DNA of 64,000 nt from Escarpia spicata (GCA_963995525.1 OZ023210.1:6140855-6204854); one strand, 5' to 3'. Shown: positions 1-15,954, counted from the first letter of the stretch. The notes: a model not told the origin generated them from the sequence alone. Numbers and translations are program-made.

Positions 1-640
1 GAAATCACAAATAATAGAAAAATTTCATACACGTGATGTTACAGCACACCACCAGATTATCGCTCGGCGTTGACAAGCATTGAGAGGAATTAACGTGAGA
101 CTGATAATACTCGTAAAATGGAAAAAACAAATCTGACCAGTAAAGAATGTGGTTGTTCTATATATTTCTAATGCGATAATTGCACCTAGCGAAGCATTCC
201 AGTCGGCAGTCGATCGCATTAGATAGCCATATCCCGGCCATTATTTATACAAGTAACATTCATCTATTGGTAGACTATAGCATCAGATAAAGTTCTTTTT
301 TCATATAATCCACAAATACATGAGCTTATGGTATGCCATTAAAACTAAAACCCACATCCTCTGCATACAACGTCAACGATGAAAGTATATTTCTGCACAG
401 CGCATCGCAATTTAACCGATACGTTTCACGAGCCATCTTTCAATAAAAACGCAACGTATACTCAATTAATTTTACGCGCAAAAACACGGATTAATTCGGA
501 AAAAAATACACATTTATACTCGCGAAACTGCGGAGCATTGTTCGACGGACGGTCGCGACGTCTCCGGACAATACGGGCACTGATTCATAACGGCGAAGCT
601 CGCTCGCACCGGAATCGGCGCCGCTAGAAATGGGGGTGAC
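1..640. other. No gene seen; upstream flank of actin
   Basis: I see no supportable coding region, RNA gene or repeat here. Open frames are short and do not resemble known families. The sequence becomes GC-rich towards the actin promoter that follows. Confidence 0.5.
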
Positions 641-662
641 AGCTGCGTGCGTGGTCGCGCCG

Positions 663-693
663 CCATATATGGGCAGCGGCTTGCCATACATGG
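663..693 (+). promoter_or_regulatory. CArG boxes (SRF-type sites) upstream of actin
   Basis: CCATATATGG at 663-672 is a perfect CArG box (CC, six A/T, GG). A second near-match, CCATACATGG with one C in the core, lies at 684-693, two helical turns downstream. CArG boxes bind serum response factor and are typical of animal actin promoters. They sit about 85-115 bp upstream of the putative transcription start, which fits that role. Binding is inferred from sequence only. Confidence 0.7.
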
Positions 694-744
694 CCGCGGT
701 GCGTTCCCCGCCGACGGATTGTAGCGCTCACGTGGTCGGCGCCC

Positions 745-783
745 GATAAAAGTGAACCGACGCCGGTGCCAGGCCGTCAGTTT
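745..783 (+). promoter_or_regulatory. Putative core promoter of actin (TATA-like plus initiator)
   Basis: GATAAAAG at 745-752 is TATA-like, and TCAGTTT at 777-783 matches an initiator, with the likely +1 A near 779. The spacing of about 30 bp is right for a TATA/Inr pair. The implied 5' UTR to the ATG at 873 is about 94 nt without an intron. Confidence 0.55.
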
Positions 784-791
784 CTCGGTGA

Positions 792-3993
<3,202 letters not shown>

Positions 3994-4611
3994 ATGCACC
4001 GATCGTCACCACCATCGTCGTCGTCGTCGTCGCCATGGCAGCACGCGCGGCCTGACGATGACGACAACAACTGTTCACACGCACTGGCCGACTCTAATTT
4101 CGCGCCCGATCATCGCTCCCATCTTGCCACCGCGAAACTCTCGCCTTCCGAGACGACACTCGCGCGCTCGCTGGGCTGGCGTCGGGACCCGATCGCGACG
4201 CGGTCAGCGACTGTCAGCCCTGTGTGCGCCTTCGTACGCTGCTGCTGGTAGCGGCTCACTCAGCCACCAACTAGCCGCAACCGTCATCGACCATCTGACA
4301 CTAGCAGCACAGTTTCAGAACGACGAGAAATGCGCATGATTCGAGTAATTTAACAATGACGAACTTTTACTGACGACCTCTCGCGAACTCTCGCTCAAAC
4401 ACACACGAGAAACCGGCCGTTAACAACAACGCCACTTTAGGGAGTAGTTTCGTAGGCTTTTCATATTGCACACAATAAGCCGATTTTAATATTTTCCTAC
4501 ACGTTTTGTATCGAAAATAGTAACAATACTATAGCAATAATATACCCTGTTCTTACATGAACTCGGAGGATTTTGTTATGTATAATTTGTACAACAGAGC
4601 TTTCAATTAAA
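3994..4611 (+). promoter_or_regulatory. Actin 3' UTR with candidate poly(A) signal
   Basis: The stop codon is followed by GC-rich sequence with a short TCG trinucleotide run near 4015-4033, then AT-rich DNA. ATTAAA at 4606-4611 is the best candidate polyadenylation signal. The extent of the transcript is inferred. Confidence 0.4.
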
Positions 4612-5801
4612 AGCACATGGAATCCAACGAATAAATCATTTCAGTATAAACCTGACAATGAAGTCGTTGTATGTTGTATGATGCGAACGTATTAAAATTA
4701 CCTGTTATGTAAATATAATTGAAACACATTCTTAGCTTCTTTCTCTTTTCAATTAAGCAGACGCGAAGCAGCCTTATTCCCAATCCTGTGTTCCGCTGCA
4801 AACTTGCCGACCTTTGATATCTGCCTTTGTTATTAGAGACGCACCTATTACACTTCAGCGAATATGTGAAGGGTTGCCTGAATGATTGATCCAGTTGTAA
4901 ATATTTTGTTCTCCCGTCATCTAAATTAATGCTCAACGAGTTTGTTTTAGTACCTCTCCGGTTTCCCGCTATCCCTTCGGTGCCTTGTATCGTAGAAGTG
5001 GCTGCCATGACCACGAATTGCGCCTCACCACGCATCCTATATCAGTCCAAACGGCGTAGACGCGCTAAACGTTTATGACGTCACTGTTAGTTAACATGCT
5101 TCCCTATTATCGCAAATATTACACGGGAGACGGCAATAAACAAGCAAGACTTCAACCAAAACTGTAGATGTCGGTCTTGTACAATATGTATAGCCCTATC
5201 GTCCGCACACAAGCCTACATCTGGATGCGTAGCATATTATACCCTACTAGTTATATACATAACATCATTTACATAACGATATGGTATTGCGTTTATTTAT
5301 AATTATGACATTGCTGTATAGAAGAACACGACCTCAGATAATCGGTAAACCTAGTCAATACTAAACTTAAGTCGACGATTTGCAAACAATATTTCCAGAC
5401 ACGCTCGACGGACACAAGGTAAGCTGCCACCTAGTGACGACATACGTCAACATTTATGTGACGATAGAATAATGATTATTAATACGCCTACCGAATAAAC
5501 TAACAACACCATAGGCTCATCATTCTTCATCCTTTATTAATTGTAGCAACTATAATTGTAATAGACGTCGCCTTTACGAGTTACAATAATATAAATATTC
5601 CAGCATTGTTATTGGCCAACGTCAATGCATGTATGATGATTTTAGTCACAAATTGGCACATTCAAAATGACACATTAGTACAAAATTCTACTCGTTATTA
5701 ATTGTGACACAATGACATAAGCTACTATGACTATACACACACATATCATAAACATAACATCTTAGACTTTCCGCAGTGTACACATATCCCTAAGCCTCTT
5801 C
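4612..5801. other. Intergenic between actin and DECR2; no gene seen
   Basis: The two genes converge here. A 142-codon minus-strand frame at 4607-5035 has no recognisable domain and ordinary composition; I treat it as chance. TTTATT at 5533-5538 reads AATAAA on the minus strand and could be the DECR2 poly(A) signal. Confidence 0.4.
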
Positions 5802-5910
5802 CCTTGCCCTTCATCATGTCAGCAATGTCACTCAGTTGATCTCCCCTTGCCCTTCATCATGTCAGCAATGTCACTCAGTTGATCTCCCCTTGCCCTTCAT
5901 CAGGTCAGCA
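5802..5910 (-). repeat. 43-bp tandem duplication at the DECR2 stop codon
   Basis: About two and a half copies of a 43-bp unit (CTTGCCCTTCATCATGTCAG on the plus strand, and onward) overlap the last codons and stop of the reductase gene. Because 43 is not a multiple of three, the extra copies lie in shifted frames after the TGA at 5873-5871. Confidence 0.85.
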
Positions 5911-8900
5911 ATCTCCTTCATCCCGTTTGGTATTGTCATCCACGCCCCACCGTCAGCTACAATCGTCTCTCCAGAGATGAGCGAGCCAGCCTCACTCGCC
6001 ACAAACAGCACGATGTTGGCGATCTCCATCTTCGTGCCGACTCGACCTAAGGGGATGTGATGATCCAGCAGACAGTCTCCCCCTGTTTGGAAGAAAAATT
6101 TGCATGAAAAAACACAATTTTAAAGGGACATAGTCTGCTCGTCTATCTGGAATTAGTGGGAGTAGTAATTTCGAATTGGAAGTCTGCTGTGTTGTGCTGA
6201 GCACCGTTAAACTTCAAAGGGTATAACAATTAACTCAGCCCGACTCGGCCGTATTGCCAATAAAGTGTTTTGAAACTGGATGTTTAGTTTACTATTTGAA
6301 CATGCACCCGTGGTCGTGTCTTCAAATTGCAACCGTTGTTATGGGCTTACTAAACACAATTTGGCAGGCAGCGCATCTTCAAAATGACTAGTCTTAAGAA
6401 CATTGTACTAATTAATACATGAAAAACTAGGAACAGACTGTGTCCTTATAAATTGTAGTCATCTATATATTGATACGCTAACTCGAAGGCACCGTGTCTC
6501 CTCCCAGGGGCAGAGGTTCTGTCACCTCTTTCTGTGTTCATTCGTTTCTCTAGACCACCTGCCTCTCATCTACCAGTTGACTATGCATTTTAGAAAACAC
6601 AACGACAGTTATTTTGAGTTATAAATTTACAAACATTTACATGTTTGTGATATGCTCTTTCCGCATCAGAGCAACTTTCCAGAGAGGATGCCACTGTAGT
6701 GGATTTGCATCCGCTTTACTGGCATACCATGTTTGGCAAAAGCAGAAATTAAATGGTTGGTGGGAACAATTTAAAGAACAAAATACTATAACAATGATAA
6801 TGATAACTGGTGCCCTTTGTCTGTTGTTCCACGGGTGGGTGCCGGCTAGTGATATCATACTCTTCCTAAATGTGGTATTATGTTGCATAACACAACTAAT
6901 TTTTCTTATACAGCATAACAATCATCTAGAGTTAATTGTATAAGTACAATACAACTTTGAACAATATTTAAGACATTAATTTTGTTTTATTCTTAAACAT
7001 GAAGACATTGATTGATTTTAATAAAAAATACACTCAGTTCACACTCGTAGCTTTATTGATGTAAGCAGCTTTTGATGTGGAAGTGTTCCCAAATTATAAG
7101 CAGCTTACACACAATTAGGTATGACATTAAGTATTTTGTATGAATGTGATTTCTTACTAATACCATGTATGGCATAACAGTAACCAAATAACATAATAAA
7201 TAGTCAACAGATGACATAATAAATATACATGTTATAACTTATGTTAGGTATGCAAAATTATTTAGCAAATTGTTGAGAAAATAATAACAAGACCATATCC
7301 AGAGATTTGTCTGTATATGACTAAGTCAGTCTTATGTTGCACTGCAAATAATGTTATCACAATTTTCGTATCAGAAACAAACAAACAAACAGTTAGTTAA
7401 TACATCAAAGAAGTGAAGGATTCAGGCTGCACTCTGGAGCAATGCTTGTGTTACAGTACATCTGTCTTTGGACTAACCTAGTGTTGTGTTGCCCTCTGTG
7501 TCGGCTACAGGGCCAGGTGACACACCGACCACCCTGACGTGGTCAGGGCCCCACTCAACCGCCATGTGCTTTGTCAGGGCATCTAGATCAACAAAATAAA
7601 TGTCGATAAATGCAAATACAAGCAACATTGGTACATTTGTAGTGCAATTAACTAGTTCAGAATAACTATCAAATATAATTACTCATCACATACTACTAAT
7701 GGTATTGTATAAAGTATACAATTCCTATGATATCGCGGTTATCACGCTTCTAATAGGGAAACAGCCCGATGGTGCTGCCACCTGGCGAATGGGTTGATAA
7801 CTACGATTTCTGGTGCGGTCCGTCGGTGACAAAACCAGTTGTAGTTGCAACACTGTGGGATGTTTCCATCGGATGATATCAATTATCTTATATAACTCAT
7901 TATTATATTGTACTACAATGCAACTTCCACTAGAATATGATATGAGCACATATTTGAAAGAATCAAACTATTATCGAGCTGGCATGTTTGTGTGTGTGTG
8001 TGTGCGGGCGTGGATGTGCGCATGCGTGTTTGTGGGTATGTTAATGTTTCCTTCATAGACGACTTTAACCTCGGATGCCAAACTTATGCCCACTTGGAAG
8101 AAAACACCTTTATTTTTTTAACATTTCCTGTAGGTTAAGTCTTTTTTATGTCCATTAAGAACCATATGGTTCGGGCTGGACATTAGAGGAATGTAAATCG
8201 ATTGTTCATAATGTTATTCGTGTTTTCTGCGATTGTTCCAAGGACTACTGATCATTTGGGGATGCTTTATGGAACTTGCGTCATCAAAATGACGTACCTC
8301 CAGCTATTTTATGATGCATGCATGCACGATGCCCATCAATTACCAAAGCAGCCATGCAATTCTGTACTCACGTATGAATAAAAGTGGCAGAAAAAATCAC
8401 TCCGCCAATTACATTCTTCCAAACATGCAACAATTCTACCATTAAACTTGCTAATATTCCCGATCAATTGCACTCAGTTCATGTACAGAATTGTTTTTGA
8501 AATGTCAAAGAACGTCATTTTCAACGCAACACAACACACCAGATGGACTGTTTGAGCACTGTGTGCACTATGGTACTCACCGACGGCGGCCTTGGCTGTG
8601 CCGCTGTGTGCTTGCAGCACCTGGCCTCTGTGTGCGAGGGTGGCGCTGATGTTCACAATCACACCTCCATTGTCCTAAAACACACAACTTTGTACTTTAA
8701 CTGGACAGACATCAGAGCATGTCCTTTAAGCGACCTTGTCTGTTCCGTTACCCAGAATCACCAGGAATAAGAAGTTTGCTGAATCAGTCGGACTTTGTCC
8801 CACTTGCGGTTTTGATTGTGGGAACCTGCCAACTTCAAAGTGTACCAACAAGACATGTTTTGCACACAATTTAAATGTTTCCTGGGCACACGACAAACTG

Positions 8901-11900
8901 TGAATGTGTCTGTCTCGATCTCTACAGAAAGACTAGTGATGATAAAAGTACCTCACATAATGTATGTCTATTACATCAATGTGTTAACAACTTAACATGC
9001 TAACTGCAGGGCATTGTAAGTGCATCTCCTGTATGTTCACTAGCTTCTTTTGACATCTCATCTACCATTTGACGATAATTATTTAGAGTTATGTACTTAA
9101 CATAATACTGATGTGCTACGCTTTTCTACAGGACATTTCTCCTACCTGAGAGAACTGAGTGGCAATAAGTGCCATAATGGGAACAAGTATTAAGTTTAAA
9201 ATACTGTAATTGCTTTCGTCAGTTTGTTACTCCTGGTGTAAGCTCATCCTTGCTGTTATTGTCGCATAGTGGCAAATATTTATTACCGGAAGAGGTAGAC
9301 ACCCGGGGACCGTTTCACTTCGATAATGAGCTGATAAGGAAAATCCAATATTAAACAAAATGCACTGTTAAATTTAAGGATATTTCAAAAATTGAAAAAA
9401 GCTGTCGTACCAGTGAGGATTATTTCCAAGACACATCAGTGTCAGTTTTCATCATACAAAATCACTGTTAAAGAGCAAAGTATATTTTACACAGCAAAAT
9501 TGGGCTGATGGAGTGATAAGAATGTACGTGAAGAGGTTCTCTGGCACCAGGAAATTAACACAAAGATTTGTAATCATGACCATTTAAAGCAAGAGGTCTT
9601 TTTAAATGACAGCATTATCATTAGAGTAAAATCACCATGAGTCACACAAAACTGCTACCACAGTGAGCGACTTACCTTAAGGTACTGTTTGTATACTGTC
9701 GTGCTGGTGTTGAAAGTGCCAACTGTGTCTATGTCGAGGATCGTCCGGTAGGCATTCGATGACATCCCAGATAGCGGCGCCAGGAAGTTGCCAGCAGCGT
9801 CTTAACAACAGAAATACTGCTTCAGATTCAGAAATAATTTATTTGTAGGACACGATTCCTATTACGACTGCAAGCTGTCGCTGACATAAGAGCCACCAAC
9901 CGTACATTAGTTATCTATATATTAATACACTAAGTTTGGAACATTGTAAGTGTATCTTCTCCCAGGTGTTGAGGTCCACTCACCCATTTCTATGGTCATT
10001 CCCTTTCTTGGAACATTCACCTCACATCTACCAGTCGTCGGTGTATTTTAGAAAACACAACAATAGTTATTAGGAGTTATTGACTTACATGTTTCCGCTG
10101 TACATTTTCTCACGGATCTTTCTTTCTCCTACTCAGGTATTGAGTAATGATCAATTCACCAGAGGGTGCCAATGTAAACAAGTGGTTTATTGCCACACTC
10201 TACCGGTATTTGGGTTATGCTGATAGTTCTGCCATTCTTTTAAGAATTACTTGCTTGTTCTACCGAATGCTGTGTGATTGCGCGTGTAATTAAAGCATAC
10301 CTACTGTTAACCAGAATGTTGATTTTCTTGAACTGGTCCATGGTCATCTCGACAGCATTACTCACATCCTCAGACTGGCAGAGAAACAAAGAGCGGAACA
10401 GTTATATTGAACGTCTTTTTCCAAAAGTCTAAGGGATCATCTCAGAATGTCGATGTCTGATATAAGACAAAATTACTTTCTTTGGGGGAGGCGGGTCAGG
10501 GGCAGTTTCATCTTGCATTGTTTTTTTTGCTTCAGATAGATACTTTTACTGTACTGATATCATCATATCAATGTTTACAAACTTGTGCCTGAGGGAAGGG
10601 GGTGGGGGGAGGCTGAGGCCAGATGAGATGAACAGAGTATAATATTATGGTTTTAAAACACAGTGCGCTGTATACAGATTGTTGCAATGTCATCTTTTTT
10701 ATCAATGCATCAAAATTCATGAAATATCAACTTGGCACATTTTGTTTCCGAGTTTTTTTCATCACACACACACGCACATGCATGCTCACGCACACTAACA
10801 CTTTAACATGTCACAATACAACAAAGAAAAAGATTATAAGAACAATGGCTGAAGAAAACATCAAGTAAACAAGAGTGGTCAAGCAGGGCTGTCCAGTACA
10901 TACATTTCTAACATCCATCTCTATTGGTAGACATTTCCTGCCCGTCGCAGACTCAAGTTGTTCAGACGCAGCCTTCAACCGTGCAAAGTTTCGACTGGCA
11001 ATCACTGTGTCACATTCATGCCTGAAATGACAAGGGTGCAGTTATATGACACCATTCAAGATCTAATATTGCTAACAATTAGCCAGAAAGGAGGGCAATA
11101 ATTAATAAAACATCAAGTATAAATACTGTGCACAAGTAATTAACAATTTTGCCGTGTGTTTGCCACCTAACCTGTTTTCTATTTAATTATTCTCATATAT
11201 TTTTATTCGGTAGAAAAACAAAGAACACCACAGAAATTGCACATTTAATTGAAGCACACCTCTCACATTTTTCTGGTTGAAATCTGTATTTTTAACTTGA
11301 AAGTCTAAGCTATACGTATAAATCCATTATTATTTTAATTTTTTAAATACTGATTTACTAGTGCAGTTCTGTTTCAGCTGAGTGTCACTATTGCTCAAGC
11401 TATCAAACACAGACATCAAACAAAATCCACTGCCATCTATCAGGATACAAAATATACGTACGTCAAACAAGATCTGTAATGTGCCTAGCGTGTTAGAATA
11501 ACCTGTAGCCACTGACAGCGATGCAATTTCAATGGAATATGCAGCTTTAAGAACACATCACAAGAGTGATATTGTAACGTTGACAGTAGTTGCTGTTGGT
11601 TAGTTTGTAAGGGGCATAGGCCCAAAAAGCCTTTTCTTTCCTCTTCCGAGTCATTCTATAAAATATGCGAGTTTCCTACCATGGTAGTTTATTGTAGAGT
11701 CGGGACTGTATTTCAGCACTACATAACATAAATATATTCAAATACCTCATCAAAATCTCAGCAATAGTGAATCCAATTCCAGATCCACCTCCTGTGATGA
11801 AGGCAACCATTCCTCTGCAAACAAATGTTCAGGCAATGTGCTTCCATTAAGAACATTGATATGGAATATGGCATCGTAGTCCTGAATTTATTACTTACTA

Positions 11901-13467
11901 AAAACTACTATTGCATAGGTTTTGGAACTGGCTCAGCCCCCATTAATTTAGGTGCGCAGGCTGGAGATAGGATTAATCCCTCCATAATTTAGGGAAAGTG
12001 GGTAGATCTTGGGTGCCATTTGAGGTTTTTGATCCGTCTTAAAAGGGGGGGGGTGTGTAAATCAAGATTTTTGGAGAGCCTCAATGTGGATGTTTTGGCT
12101 AGCCTCAGGGGCGGTGCTGATCAACATTTTGGTGAGCCTTGAGATGTGTTTGCGATCTTCAAGGGGGATGCATTTTAAGAACCTCGACCCCCCAACATTC
12201 ACAATTCGTAAGTACACTAGGTGACATGATGAAGTTAATACACAAATGATAATAACAAAATTCATATATTCAATCCCTTGCAAATGATTGAATCCAATCC
12301 TATTTGATTCAAAATGGTATGAGGAACTCTATCAAAAACAGTTGATTAATATGAATTTTGTTATGTAGGAATAGTAGAACTAGGAGTAAACAAGCTCCAA
12401 AACAAATGCTACCGCAATCTGTAATTGTCAAATGTTTCCAGCAGATACACTCTGAAACAAGCCCATTTTTGCCAGAAACCTGCAAACATGTCAACACTGG
12501 ACATCATTATGTCAATAACATCATATCCTTGGACGTCAGCGGTTGTTGTCACTCATTGTGTTAAGACAGATTGTTATTGCTATAATATACAGTAATATAA
12601 TCATGACAACATTATTTTAATAAATTACAATTTTGACAATATTTATTTATGAAGTCCTCACAAAGTTTCCCATAACGAAACAAATAATTGCAACTTATTC
12701 TTCTTCGTCCTACCATCAAAATGCTGAGGATACAGGCGGTGGTTGGTGGGCAAACAGGTACTATGCTTTTATGTACAGAGTGCAATTTCTGAATTAACCC
12801 ACATAATGTGTAAATAACAATAACAAAATTATAATATTAAATGATTACCAACCACTAATCAGCAAGAGTTGACACTTACTTTAGAGCGTTTAGTGGAACC
12901 TTGCAACGTTTCGATACATCACCTGTGGATCTTGATCATGCATTGATGTCATGTGACGCGGCTCAGATTTTGATGTCACAACAAATTATGACATTAATGC
13001 ATGGTCAAGATCCACAGGTGGTGGATCGAAACGTTGCAAGGTTCCGTCTAAACGCTCCAAAGTAAGTGTCAATTCTTGCTGTCCATTCAAATCTTGGAGC
13101 CATGGTTATGAACAATATTTTTCAAATCACTTAGCATGTTTGCAATATGAATTTTGTTGAACAATTAACTTATTAAAAAGTGCTCTTGAAATGTCTGTCA
13201 AGCTGTAGCAAAAACGACAACACGGTATATGGCTATGCGGTCAAAGCTGCATGCCTGCAATGTCAATTGGCAATACCATGGCTTTGGTAACAATGTATTT
13301 TGAGCGATAATAGAAGCATCTGTCTTTTTAATTTGAAGCCTTACAATTATACCGTAGACTATCACTGACAACAAGCGCAGAATATTGTAATCGCGATACC
13401 TCAACAAATCCGGGCGAAATAGATATTTATATGTTTTCAAACACGCGTCTATTTTAGGAATAGACAT
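5871..13467 (-). CDS. DECR2: Peroxisomal 2,4-dienoyl-CoA reductase (DECR2 type), eight exons
   Basis: Exons on the minus strand: 13467-13400, 11814-11746, 11021-10904, 10374-10305, 9800-9676, 8674-8581, 7582-7478, 6082-5871. All junctions are GT-AG and all phases join, giving 286 residues (human DECR2 is about 292). It is a short-chain dehydrogenase/reductase: the NADPH-binding TGGGSGIG is at residues 30-37, NNAAG at 108-112, and [21 protein letters not shown] begins at 173. Known DECR2 enzymes lack the usual SDR Tyr before the Lys and have His there, as seen here (H173, K178). The tail [16 protein letters not shown] is diagnostic of the family. The enzyme reduces 2,4-dienoyl-CoA to 3-enoyl-CoA in peroxisomal beta-oxidation of polyunsaturated fatty acids. 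Oddity: the C-terminus reads KGKGRSTE, not a PTS1 tripeptide. The start is the first ATG of exon 1 ([19 protein letters not shown]), aligned with the DECR2 N-terminus. Confidence 0.93.
6111..6447 (+). repeat. Dispersed repeat family A, copy 1 (DECR2 intron 7)
   Basis: About 340 bp match, in reverse complement, the stretch at 42055-42395. Shared blocks include CAGCCCGACTC followed by GCCGTATTGCC, a TAGTAATTT block and a final CTAGGAAC. No coding potential is seen. It is an interspersed repeat of unknown class. Confidence 0.75.
6455..6640 (+). repeat. Dispersed repeat family B, copy 1 (DECR2 intron 7)
   Basis: Shares an ordered set of blocks with other copies in the window: TATTGATACGCTAA, a TCTCCTCCCAGG-like block, CATCTACCAGTTGAC and TTTTAGAAAACACAAC, then GTTATTTTGAGTTAT. 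It directly follows family A copy 1. Confidence 0.65.
8985..9180 (+). repeat. Dispersed repeat family B, copy 2 (degenerate, DECR2 intron 5)
   Basis: It carries GGGCATTGTAAGTGCATCTC, CATCTACCATTTGACG and ATTATTTAGAGTTATGTACTTA in the same order as the other copies. It is more diverged. Confidence 0.5.
9905..10180 (+). repeat. Dispersed repeat family B, copy 3 (DECR2 intron 4)
   Basis: It carries TATATTAATACACTAA, GGAACATTGTAAGTGTATCT, TCTCCCAGG, CATCTACCAGTCG and TTTTAGAAAACACAAC, then a GTTATTAGGAGTTATTGACT segment. It is the fullest copy seen. Confidence 0.65.
12861..13080. mobile_element. 220-bp inverted-repeat (foldback/MITE-like) element in DECR2 intron 1
   Basis: The outer ends AGCAAGAGTTGACACTTAC (12861 on) and its near-exact reverse complement (ending 13080) begin arms of about 90 bp. 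The arms contain TTGCAACGTTTCGAT and CACCTGTGGATCTTGA. A centre of roughly 40 bp separates them. There is no coding capacity; it is probably a non-autonomous DNA element or foldback. Confidence 0.75.
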
Positions 13468-13573
13468 GGTGATGACGACAAAAATAACTAGACCACAACT
13501 AACTCCTTCGTTAATAACACGTTTCGCCGCCTACTGCATAGACTTTGTACTATTGGTCTTACAGTCGGTTCAC

Positions 13574-15763
13574 AGTGATCTCGGCCTTTCGCGATCTCGG
13601 CCCGATTGATCTCGGCCTGTTTCCGAGTGATCTCGGCCTGTTTCTGTGAACTCGGCCTGTGACCTCGGCCTGTGCGGCAGTGATCTCGGCCTGTTTGAGG
13701 AGTGATCTCGGCCTGTTCGGGGAGTGATTTCGGCCTTTTTATGTGAGTGATGCTAACCAGAAATAATGAAATTGCATTCATCTGTATGTTACAATATGCA
13801 ATGCAATAAAGATGTTTTGACGATCTGTCGTGATCTTATTCTTACTTCCTACCTTACTGCAAGTGCTTATCCCATGAACATTCAATAGTTGTCCAAGTTT
13901 GAGGTCAATTGTTGCTCAAGTTTGAGCATTGAGGCTGTCTCAAGTTGTAGTTTTCTGTAGTTGTTGTCTTCCCAATTTCTAATTAAATTTTAGGAAAACC
14001 ATTTTTATGCTATTGTTGTTATTGCTAAAGTCACAATTACGTAACCAATAAAAATATACAAGAATCAGCTTTAAAATATTACATGTAGGTTAGAAAGGGT
14101 AGGTGTCATGGTAATTTGCTTCATAATCTCCCTTAGTTATCTTTTCATGTTAACACTATCTTTGATTTGTGTCCATTAAGAAAGTGTGAAAGTGTGAAAG
14201 TGTAATTGGCTTGCTACTCCTGCATTGCTTCACTGAGCAGATCTTTTCATGTTGTTTGTCTTTGATTTGTGTGCTGTGAGAATGTGTTGAGGCCGTAATC
14301 AGCTCTCTACTCTTGAAATGTTTTATTGAGCAGATTTCTTCATTTTGCTTGTCATTGATTTGTTAAGACGTGAGGAAGCCACGACAATTGGTTTGTTAGG
14401 CGTGTATTGTTTCACAGAGCAGGTGCTTTGTTTGAACGGTGTAATCATTGTATGCAAGGTCGACTTGTTTACTAGTCACCGCCTATTACCAAACATATAG
14501 ATCAGAAAATTTAGTTGGAAACAGAAAACATGTATGACATATACGGTACCACACATATATACGTGCTAGTGAGTTCCAAGCACGAACATAACATTGTACT
14601 CGCCAAACTTCTGAAATATTACAAGAAATTATAATTATGTGATCATTCAAACTACAAGTGCACTGGCGTAAAATACGCAAGCAAAATGAATGTTCAACTA
14701 CACACAGATGTCTAATGCTCAAGTTTAGGAGTTCTATGACAGAAAGTATCACATTATAGGAACACATCTAAATTTACCTCAGAAAAAGGTTACCTGATAA
14801 ATATATTGTATGGGTCTATATTTATTAATAGTGTTGTCTTAACACCATTAACAAAAACATGCTAAAATATACTAAATTTCAAATACTGAGATATCATAGT
14901 AATAACTGGCAATTGCTCGAGAACACAAAAATACCAACTGCATAGTCTTTGTTTTCATGGGCATAACAGCCTACATCGTTGCGACCGCTGTTGGGTATAG
15001 GGAGCATCCCTTTGAGGTTGGCGAGTAGCTACAAAAGAAATCAGTAATTACGATTGGTCTGAATGTTCTGCACCACCCAGCTTTATAAAGAGGGGAGTGT
15101 CGAGGACTAAACATTACCGGTTCCACTACAAGCGCCAAAGTATGACATTTGAATTTATTTATGAAAGTGCGACAATAATAGTTTACGAGTACAAGACTGT
15201 AATTGCTTGCTTGCGGCTCTGCTTTCCCATCATGGATCGCGAGTCTTACGCGTGTCCCTCCCTCCCTCCCTCCCTCCCTCCCTCCCTCCCTCCCTCCCTC
15301 CCTCCCTCCCTCCCTCCCTCCCTCCCTCCCTAACTCCCTCCCTCCCTCCCTCCCTCCCTCCCTAACCCAACAAAACAAAAAGACGTTATAAAAAACAGAG
15401 ATCGCTGTCGAAAACAACCATGCAACATGTTGGACATTATGTAGCAGTTATCACAATACATAATACAATGTAATTATGTTGCACAAAAAACGCTGGCTAA
15501 CATCACTCAAACAGGCCGAGATCACTGGCTATACAGGCCGAGTTCACTGCTGCACAGGCCGAATTCACTGCTGCCCAGGCCGAATTCACTGGCCGACTTC
15601 ATGCCGCTATCGTTTCTGGTCAACACTGTACCCCCGAACAGGCCGAGATCACTCCTCAAACAGGCCGAGGTCACAGGCCGAGTTCACCGAAACAGGCCGA
15701 GATCACTCGGAAACAGGCCAAGATCACTCGGGCCGAGATCGCGAAAGGCCGAGATCACTGGGT
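13574..15763. mobile_element. ~2.2-kb element with inverted ends built of an iterated GGCCGAGATCACT motif
   Basis: The left end (13574-13760) reads GTGATCTCGGCCT repeatedly. The right end (15617-15763) is its inverted copy, including the same irregular spacers (for example CGCGAAAGGCCGAGATCACT outermost). More units lie at 15508-15600. Identity of the ends stops abruptly at the outermost CAGTGATCTC. Similar flanks (TTACAGTCG on the left, TTAACAGTCG on the right) could be an imperfect target duplication. No transposase is visible inside, so it would be non-autonomous. Its class is unknown to me. Confidence 0.6.
15257..15364 (+). repeat. (TCCC)n microsatellite
   Basis: About 105 bp of CCCT repeats are interrupted twice by TAA. 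Frames through it are artefacts. Confidence 0.95.
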
Positions 15764-15954
15764 ATCTTAACAGTCGATCATCTAGTCGAGGATCCAGACT
15801 CCGCCGAGTGGCGCCACTAACACCCACTTCGCTTCTAGAACTTTTTCTTCTCCGTCTCTTTCTGCCTCTGCTTCTTCATTTTCGTCTTCTTCTTCCTTAT
15901 CTCCCTCTTCTTAATCTTATTCATCATTGTATCAATAAATGGTTCCCACTCAGC

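Noticed and set aside
4607..5035. 142-codon minus-strand ORF
   Set aside because: No recognised family and no splice or promoter context; a plausible chance ORF.
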